From the NCBI GenBank assembly GCA_002314195.1, contig DCCQ01000011.1:1-10152 (forward strand): DNA of 10,152 nucleotides. Direction: 5' to 3'. Each line of letters starts with the position of its first letter. Within the stretch, counting starts at the first letter, position 1. Shown here piece after piece: positions 5,079-10,152 of the stretch. This stretch comes from Bacteroidales bacterium UBA1077 (lineage in GTDB: Bacteria; Bacteroidota; Bacteroidia; Bacteroidales; UBA932). The translations under genes were made by a program, and so were the position numbers. A model generated the notes under the pieces. That model worked only from the letters and a program-made list of their open reading frames with translations, made no database searches and had not been told where the DNA came from.

Positions 5079-6962
5079 ATGGAAAAGGAAAACAAAATCA
5101 GATTCGCGAGAATCATTATTTCAGCCGCCCTGTTTGGAGTGGCAGTCTTGGTGGAGAAGAAACTGGACCTCAGTGTATGGCAGCTTCTCCTTGTTTATTT
5201 AGTACCGTATCTCATAGCTGGTTACGACACCCTTCTTGAGGCCGGAGAGAAGATCGTCAAAGGTGATTTCTTCGATGAGGACTTCCTGATGAGCATAGCC
5301 ACCATAGGCGCTCTCTGCATCGGATTCCTTCCCGGAGCCGAGACCCAATTCCCTGAAGCCGTGTTCGTGATGCTGTTCTTCCAAGTCGGGGAACTTTTCG
5401 AGGACATCGCTGAAGGGCGGAGCCGCAAGTCTATTTCAAAACTTATGGACATCAGACCGGACACGGCTAATGTGGAACGTGGCGGAAAGATTCTGACAGT
5501 CAATCCGGAAGAAGTGAAAATAGGCGAGACAATCGTCGTGAAGCCTGGCGAGAAGGTTCCGATGGACGGAATCGTCATCGAAGGCACATCCAGCCTCAAC
5601 ACCGTGGCTCTGACCGGCGAAAGCGTTCCGAGGAGCATAGCCAAAGACGATGACATCATCTCGGGATGCGTCAATCTTACCGGAGTCATCCGCGCGAAAG
5701 TCACCAAGGCGTTTGGAGAGTCCACTGCCTCGAAGATTCTTGATCTTGTAGAAAACGCCTCCGAGAACAAGTCCAAGAGCGAGAGTTTCATCTCACGATT
5801 CGCAAAGATATACACCCCTGTGGTTGTGATTGCAGCCCTTGTACTTGCCTTTGTTCCACCTGTTCTGTCTGGTGATTTCGGTGGCACGATCGCGACTTGG
5901 CTCTACAGGGCGTTGACATTCTTGATAGTCTCCTGCCCTTGCGCCCTCGTGATCTCAGTCCCGCTCTCTTTCTTCGGAGGCATCGGCGGAGCGTCCTCAA
6001 AAGGAATCCTGATCAAAGGCTCCAACTTCCTTGAGGCTTTGGCCAAGGTCGGAACTGTGGTCTTCGACAAGACCGGTACCTTGACCGAAGGAGTCTTCGA
6101 TGTGACAGCCGTCCACCCGGAAAACATTGACGAAAAGGAACTTCTGCATCTTGCCGCTCACGTGGAAAGATATTCCACCCACCCGATTGCTGTCTCATTG
6201 AAGCACGCCTACCCTAATGAGTCTGACGGATGCTCGGTCGAGAATGTGGAGGAAATCGCCGGTCACGGAGTGCGCGCGGTGGTGAACGGGAAGACCGTCT
6301 GTGTCGGCAACACAAAGATGATGGACGCTGTCGGATCGCAGTGGATACCTTGCGAAAAGAACGGAACGATAGTTCATGTGAGTGTTGATGGAGTGTATGT
6401 CGGACACATTGTGGTCTCTGACAGAATCAAGCCAGATTCCGCTGATGCGATCAAGGCGTTGAAGGCGGAAGGCGTGACTAAAACTGTGATGCTTACCGGT
6501 GACAAGAGTGCGGTCGGTGAATATGTCGCCTCGGCCGTCGGCATCGATGAGTTCCGGGCTGAACTCCTGCCTGCGGACAAAGTCTCTGAACTTGAGAGGC
6601 TTCTGAAAGAGAAACCTGCCGGAAAGACTCTCGCATTCGTGGGTGACGGCATAAATGATGCCCCTGTGCTCGCCAGGGCCGATCTTGGAATAGCGATGGG
6701 TGGACTCGGGTCTGACGCCGCGATAGAGGCCGCTGATGTTGTTCTGATGGATGACAAGCCATCAAAGATTGCCCTCGGCGTGAAGATCGCCCGCAAGACC
6801 CTGCGACTGGCAAGGGAGAACACCTTCTTCGCCATATTCATTAAACTCCTTGTGCTTCTCCTTGCGGTTCTTGGTGTGGCGACGATGTGGATGGCCGTAT
6901 TCGCCGATGTCGGTGTCACCGTGCTTGCCGTTTTGAACGCAATGCGTGCCTTGAAGGTGTGA
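5079..6962 (+). CDS. zntA: Heavy-metal P1B-type ATPase, Zn2+/Cd2+/Pb2+ exporting type
   Basis: 627 aa inner-membrane pump that exports divalent soft metals from the cytoplasm using ATP. Landmarks in order: TGES in the actuator domain (179-182), the membrane metal motif SCPCAL (285-290), the phosphorylated DKTGT (Asp330), the P1B-specific His-Pro STHPI (366-370), TGDK (473-476) and GDGINDAP (522-529). The ion-selectivity residues of the Zn/Cd/Pb subgroup (P1B-2) are present: Lys589 in NTFFAIFIK and Asp610 in ADVGVTVLAV. The protein begins directly at the first membrane segments with no N-terminal HMA domain or Cys/His-rich tail, which accounts for its being about 100 aa shorter than E. coli ZntA. 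It is transcribed away from the Fur-family gene and ends at a strong terminator. Family and metal class are secure; which metal dominates in vivo is inferred. Confidence 0.93.
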   Translation: MEKENKIRFARIIISAALFGVAVLVEKKLDLSVWQLLLVYLVPYLIAGYDTLLEAGEKIVKGDFFDEDFLMSIATIGALCIGFLPGAETQFPEAVFVMLFFQVGELFEDIAEGRSRKSISKLMDIRPDTANVERGGKILTVNPEEVKIGETIVVKPGEKVPMDGIVIEGTSSLNTVALTGESVPRSIAKDDDIISGCVNLTGVIRAKVTKAFGESTASKILDLVENASENKSKSESFISRFAKIYTPVVVIAALVLAFVPPVLSGDFGGTIATWLYRALTFLIVSCPCALVISVPLSFFGGIGGASSKGILIKGSNFLEALAKVGTVVFDKTGTLTEGVFDVTAVHPENIDEKELLHLAAHVERYSTHPIAVSLKHAYPNESDGCSVENVEEIAGHGVRAVVNGKTVCVGNTKMMDAVGSQWIPCEKNGTIVHVSVDGVYVGHIVVSDRIKPDSADAIKALKAEGVTKTVMLTGDKSAVGEYVASAVGIDEFRAELLPADKVSELERLLKEKPAGKTLAFVGDGINDAPVLARADLGIAMGGLGSDAAIEAADVVLMDDKPSKIALGVKIARKTLRLARENTFFAIFIKLLVLLLAVLGVATMWMAVFADVGVTVLAVLNAMRALKV

Positions 6963-6987
6963 ACGCCTAATGATAAGAAATGAATAT

Positions 6988-7030
6988 AATCCCGGAAGTC
7001 AAGTGAATCTTTCGGGATTTTATTATTTTT
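6988..7030 (+). terminator. Rho-independent terminator of the P-type ATPase gene
   Basis: An 11-bp stem pairs 6988-6998 (AATCCCGGAAG) with 7009-7019 (CTTTCGGGATT), all Watson-Crick apart from one G-T pair, around a 10-nt loop. It is followed by a T-rich tract through 7030. It begins 25 nt after the ATPase stop. The T-tract overlaps the candidate -7 element of the next gene. Confidence 0.85.
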
Positions 7031-7031
7031 G
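7024..7031 (+). promoter_or_regulatory. Candidate -7 element (TAnnTTTG) of the dehydrogenase gene, inside the terminator tail
   Basis: TATTTTTG is an exact consensus match, only 4 nt before the ATG at 7036. At normal spacing the transcript would begin at or next to the start codon, giving a leaderless or almost leaderless mRNA. No clear TTTG -33 element is seen; that region is occupied by the terminator stem. Confidence 0.5.
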
Positions 7032-7035
7032 CCGT

Positions 7036-7860
7036 ATGAAAACGAATGTCAAAACAGTGCTGGTGACCGGCGGGAGCAGCGGAATCGGTGCGGCGACCGC
7101 GCGGCTTCTGTGCAATGCCGGGATGACGGTCTATGCGGCATCAAGGAGCGGGAAGGCTCCGGAGGGATATTCTCTGAACGGGAATATGATTCCGTTGGTG
7201 ATGGATGTCAATGACGCAGAGGCTATTGCCGCTGTGGTAGAGAGGATTGTCCGTGAGCGGGGGAGTCTGGACGCGGTAGTCTGCAACGCAGGAAACGGAA
7301 TCGCGGGTCCGATTGAGGAAACTTCCATCGAAGAGATTGAGGCTCAATATTCAACGACATTCTACGGAGTAGTGAAGACCGTGCAGGCTTGCCTCCCTGT
7401 TTTCCGTCGTCAAGGGCATGGACGGGTGGTGACGGTTTCTTCCGTCGCGGCTCTCGCTCCGCTGCCTTATCAAGGCTATTACTCATGCGTTAAGGCTGGA
7501 ATATTGCAGCTTACAAAGGCGTTGGCCATCGAGACAAAGGGGTTCGGCGTGCAATGTTGTGTCGTGATGCCGGGCGATGTCAAGACCGGATTCACTAAGG
7601 CACGCCGTGTGGCGCAAAATACTCAGAGAGAGGACTCTCCTTACTATAAAGGCTGTGTCAAAGCTCTCGCGGCCATGGCAAAGGATGAGCGTGACGGCAT
7701 GCGCCCGGAGGTCATCGGCAAGGCCATTTTGCGGCAGCTCCAACGAAAGAAGATGAAGCCTGAGGTCACTCCGACATTCGTTTACAGCCTTCTGGTCTTC
7801 CTGATCCGCAGACTACCTCAAAGGCTTGTCCTCAAGGTGATAGGCTGGATGTATTCTTGA
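7036..7860 (+). CDS. Short-chain dehydrogenase/reductase (classical SDR)
   Basis: 274 aa NAD(P)-dependent oxidoreductase. Classical SDR motifs are all present: TGGSSGIG cofactor loop (11-18), acidic/adenine-site MDVND (56-60), NAG (84-86), catalytic Ser136 in TVSSVA, and YSCVK with Tyr149 and Lys153. An Arg at position 37 in AASRSG, just after the second strand, is compatible with NADP(H) preference. The C-terminal 30 residues are hydrophobic and basic (TFVYSLLVFLIRRLPQRLVL within 246-265, then IGWMYS), which suggests a membrane-associated tail as in lipid or sterol SDRs. The frame is open back to an ATG at 6970, but that would translate through the ATPase terminator; the ATG at 7036 starts just before the first Rossmann strand. 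The gene stands alone and converges on the CDF gene. A ketosphinganine or other lipid ketone reductase role is possible but unproven. Confidence 0.88.
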   Translation: MKTNVKTVLVTGGSSGIGAATARLLCNAGMTVYAASRSGKAPEGYSLNGNMIPLVMDVNDAEAIAAVVERIVRERGSLDAVVCNAGNGIAGPIEETSIEEIEAQYSTTFYGVVKTVQACLPVFRRQGHGRVVTVSSVAALAPLPYQGYYSCVKAGILQLTKALAIETKGFGVQCCVVMPGDVKTGFTKARRVAQNTQREDSPYYKGCVKALAAMAKDERDGMRPEVIGKAILRQLQRKKMKPEVTPTFVYSLLVFLIRRLPQRLVLKVIGWMYS

Positions 7861-8754
7861 TTATTCCGAATCATCTTCCGGCTCCAGATGCAGGGAAATC
7901 TGCGTTTCCGAGCCGAATCTCTTGCGTAGGGCTCCCTCGACTTTCTTGGAGATGTCATGTGCCGCTTTCAAGGAGATGTGCGAGTTCAGGACAAGGTGTC
8001 CTTCCATTATTATTCCAGGGCCTTCGCGGCGTGTTTTAAGTTCGTGAAGGTCAATGACTCCCGGTATGGACTTGGCTGTCGTCTCGATTTGTTGCTCGAT
8101 CTCGTCAGGCAGTGACACGTCCAGAAGTTCCTTTATCGCCGGCACGGACATCTTCACGGCCATCACAAGAATGAATATGCTTATGATGCATCCTGTGATT
8201 GGATCCAGAATGACAAACTTTTCTCCAAGGAATATTGCCCCTGCGATTCCGAGCAGAGAACCGATGGACGAGAAAGCGTCCGAACGGTGATGCCAGGCGT
8301 TGGCGATCATCATCGGGCTGTTAAGGGCTTTCCCTTGGATTATGGTGTAATGGTAAAGGATCTCTTTCAGAACAATCGAAGCGACAGCGGCCCAAAGAGC
8401 TATCATTCCCGGAGAACTGACTTCAACTCCGCTCAGAATCAGACGGATCTTGCTTATTCCTCCGGACATCAGATTGGCTGCCACAACGATAAGCATCAGG
8501 CTGATGATCAGCGTGGCGAACGTCTCGAACTTGCCGTGTCCGTAGTCGTGGTCCTTGTCCCTTCCCTTGGCGGAGATCTTCACAAAGACAATCACTACGA
8601 TGTCACTCAGAAGATCTGACAGAGAATGGATTCCGTCAGCAATCATCGCGGTGGAGCGTCCCAGAACTCCGGCAATGATCTTGAACACGGTGAGGATGAT
8701 GTTGACAATGGAGCCTACCAGAGTCACGAAAGTCACTTTTGCGGTTCTGTCCAT
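7861..8754 (-). CDS. Cation diffusion facilitator (CDF) metal efflux protein
   Basis: 297 aa inner-membrane divalent metal/proton antiporter. Six membrane segments lie in about residues 1-205, and a cytoplasmic C-terminal domain follows (about 206-297). The transport site is a HD-HD set: HSLSD in TM2 (His43, Asp47) and HHRSD in TM5 (His155, Asp159), which in this family usually indicates zinc. The conserved loop HDYGHGKFE (69-77) is also present. The C-terminal domain holds His-containing stretches (DLHELK, GHLVLNSHISLKAAHD) typical of regulatory metal sites. Its start overlaps the antiporter stop by one base (TAATG), so it is translationally coupled as the second gene of a two-gene operon. 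Its stop codon lies immediately next to that of the convergent dehydrogenase. The family is certain; the metal is inferred from the HD-HD signature and the nearby Zn-type ATPase. Confidence 0.92.
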   Translation of the reverse strand: MDRTAKVTFVTLVGSIVNIILTVFKIIAGVLGRSTAMIADGIHSLSDLLSDIVVIVFVKISAKGRDKDHDYGHGKFETFATLIISLMLIVVAANLMSGGISKIRLILSGVEVSSPGMIALWAAVASIVLKEILYHYTIIQGKALNSPMMIANAWHHRSDAFSSIGSLLGIAGAIFLGEKFVILDPITGCIISIFILVMAVKMSVPAIKELLDVSLPDEIEQQIETTAKSIPGVIDLHELKTRREGPGIIMEGHLVLNSHISLKAAHDISKKVEGALRKRFGSETQISLHLEPEDDSE

Positions 8755-10049
8755 TATGAGTAGCGTTTAGGGATTCTGAATATGATTGAGAAACATGCCA
8801 CGGCGCAAAGCACGAATGGGTAAAACAGGCAAGGAATGATCTCGGCGGCCGAGATTCCGGCAAACCCTGAGGCCATCAGCAGTTGCGCCCCGTAGGGGAT
8901 GATGCCCTGGACAACGCATGAGAACGTGTCAAGCAGACTGGCGGATTTCCTCGGGTCAAGTCCGAACTTCTTTGTGATGTCTCGGGCGATGTCCCCGGTC
9001 GTCAGAATGGCGATAGTGTTGTTCGCCGTGCAGAAATTAGACAGCCCTACCAGCCCGGCGATGCTGAACTCTGCCCCTCTCTTGCCTTTAATTCCTTTTG
9101 TCAACCCCTTGATGATGAAATCAATTCCTCCGTTTTGCCGGATCAGCTCAAGCATTCCGCCCGACAGCATGGTCACGATGATCAGCTCGCCCATTCCGGA
9201 GATTCCGTCACCGACACTGCATAGGAATCCGAGCCATGTCATTCCGTTCATGAATCCGATGACAGCGCTAAGTAGAAGGCCTATCCCAAGCACGAGCAGG
9301 ACATTCAGACCGCACAGTGCCAGCACGATGACAGACAGGTAGGGGATGAGTTTGACATATTCAATCACCCCGATTTCAGGAGTGGCTCCATGGTTGAGTC
9401 CGATGATGACGTAGATGATGGTGACGATCAGAGCTGACGGGCCGCAGATCCAAATGTTGGCCTTGAACTTGTCGGACATCGAGCAGCCTTGAGAAGTGGT
9501 CGAAGCGATAGTTGTGTCAGAGATGAATGAAAGATTGTCCCCGAAGAACGCTCCTCCGACAATCAGTCCGGTCACCATCGCCAAGGATAACCCTGACTGT
9601 GAGGCGATTCCAGAGGCGATCGGCACAAGAGCCACCACCGTTCCGACACTCGTCCCGATTGACATGGAAATAAAGCATGACGCAAGGAATAGCCCTGCAA
9701 GCAGCCATTTCCCCGGCAGAATCGTAAGGGTAAGATTGACAGTCGCCTCCACGCTGCCGATGGCCTTCGCCGTTGTTGCGAACGCTCCAGCCATCACGAA
9801 TATCCAGATCATCAGCAACACATTCTTGTTGCCCGCCCCGCCGGAGAATATGCTGATTCTTTCGCTCACAGTGCCTTTCGTGATAAGCATCGCATAGACC
9901 GACGCGATCAGAAACGCCGACGCCACCGGCACCTTGTAAAAGTCATGCGCCACCAGCGACGACACCAGATATGTCACCAGGAACACCGCCAGCGGACTTA
10001 GCGCCAGCCACCCGTTCGTACTGCGTCTTGTAAGTTCGTTCTTTTCCAT
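8754..10049 (-). CDS. NhaC-family Na+/H+ antiporter
   Basis: 431 aa inner-membrane protein with about 11-12 hydrophobic segments. Family hallmarks are FGDNLSFISDTT (169-180) and its C-terminal counterpart NNTIAILTTGDIARDI (343-358), the inverted repeat halves of NhaC-type antiporters in the ion transporter superfamily. Expected role: sodium expulsion in exchange for protons. Related proteins exchange organic acids (malate/lactate types), so the substrate is not absolutely fixed. In-frame ATGs lie at 10070, 10055 and 10049. The minus-strand TAAATTTG at 10066-10059 predicts a transcript start near 10052, so I chose 10049 (MEKNELTRR). The stop is fused to the CDF start as TAATG, making the two cotranscribed and coupled. 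Coupling suggests that sodium/proton balance and metal/proton antiport are expressed together. Confidence 0.88.
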   Translation of the reverse strand: MEKNELTRRSTNGWLALSPLAVFLVTYLVSSLVAHDFYKVPVASAFLIASVYAMLITKGTVSERISIFSGGAGNKNVLLMIWIFVMAGAFATTAKAIGSVEATVNLTLTILPGKWLLAGLFLASCFISMSIGTSVGTVVALVPIASGIASQSGLSLAMVTGLIVGGAFFGDNLSFISDTTIASTTSQGCSMSDKFKANIWICGPSALIVTIIYVIIGLNHGATPEIGVIEYVKLIPYLSVIVLALCGLNVLLVLGIGLLLSAVIGFMNGMTWLGFLCSVGDGISGMGELIIVTMLSGGMLELIRQNGGIDFIIKGLTKGIKGKRGAEFSIAGLVGLSNFCTANNTIAILTTGDIARDITKKFGLDPRKSASLLDTFSCVVQGIIPYGAQLLMASGFAGISAAEIIPCLFYPFVLCAVACFSIIFRIPKRYS

Positions 10050-10058
10050 AATCATTGG

Positions 10059-10066
10059 CAAATTTA
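10059..10066 (-). promoter_or_regulatory. Candidate -7 element (TAnnTTTG) of the antiporter-CDF operon
   Basis: The minus strand reads TAAATTTG, an exact consensus match 9 nt before the ATG at 10049, predicting a leader of only a few nucleotides. No convincing -33 TTTG is seen upstream. The remaining sequence to the window end (10067-10152) is AT-rich with no gene I can support. Confidence 0.5.
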
Positions 10067-10152
10067 GCAATCATAATCAGAATAACTTGAGAATCTTTGA
10101 TAAAATATTCATAGTTATAGTAGGAATATTGGGGTCACCTGCAAACATCCGT

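Noticed and set aside
5222..5887. Minus-strand open frames of 221 and (6374-6919) 181 codons
   Set aside because: Both are antisense to the P-type ATPase and read as Ser/Arg/Pro/Ala-rich non-protein-like sequence. Long antisense frames are expected opposite GC-rich-third-position genes.
6970..7035. Longer N-terminus of the dehydrogenase starting at 6970
   Set aside because: It would be encoded by the terminator hairpin and T-tract of the ATPase gene; the ATG at 7036 directly precedes the Rossmann fold.
1..10152. Mobile elements, CRISPR arrays, tRNA/rRNA genes, riboswitches
   Set aside because: No transposase, integrase, regularly spaced repeats, tRNA-like or recognised riboswitch sequence was seen; the gaps between genes are all 152 bp or shorter.

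Overview
The window looks like chromosomal DNA from a member of the Bacteroidota, most likely Bacteroidales. GC content is moderate, starts are preceded by A-rich stretches rather than strong Shine-Dalgarno sites, and several promoter regions carry the Bacteroidota-type -7 element TAnnTTTG close to the start codon. The protein families also fit. The genus cannot be fixed from the sequence alone. There is no mobile element, phage, CRISPR array, tRNA or rRNA. Nine genes fill almost the whole window.

Layout. (1) Positions 49-2791, minus strand: a compact three-gene lipid operon, transcribed as a tandem GNAT-like acyltransferase, then a CDP-alcohol phosphatidyltransferase, then a PlsC-like acyltransferase. 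Gene gaps are 11 and 2 nt. (2) Positions 2944-4951, minus strand: a second operon of a Fur-family metalloregulator, an EamA/DMT-type transporter (14-nt overlap with the regulator) and an exported nitroreductase-fold protein (6-nt gap). It ends at a hairpin near 2864-2889. (3) Positions 5079-6962, plus strand: a Zn/Cd-type P1B ATPase, divergent from the regulator. The shared 127-bp region contains a near-perfect 19-bp palindrome that is a strong candidate Fur-family operator. (4) Positions 7036-7860, plus strand: a short-chain dehydrogenase/reductase whose apparent -7 element lies inside the U-tract of the ATPase terminator. (5) Positions 7861-10049, minus strand: an NhaC-type Na+/H+ antiporter translationally coupled (TAATG) to a CDF cation efflux protein. 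The CDF stop codon abuts the dehydrogenase stop codon.

How the parts may work together. The central and right parts form a divalent-cation homeostasis neighbourhood: a zinc-type sensor, a zinc-type P1B ATPase and a zinc-type CDF transporter with a sodium/proton antiporter. The EamA transporter and exported nitroreductase are tied by operon structure to the metal regulator and are its least explained members. The left operon is likely membrane-lipid metabolism. Its three enzyme types could together assemble an acylated, phospho-headgroup lipid, but the product cannot be read from sequence. I found no clearly unprecedented system. The best leads are the regulator-EamA-nitroreductase operon with its palindrome, the uncharacterised lipid operon, and the fused terminator/promoter at 6988-7031.
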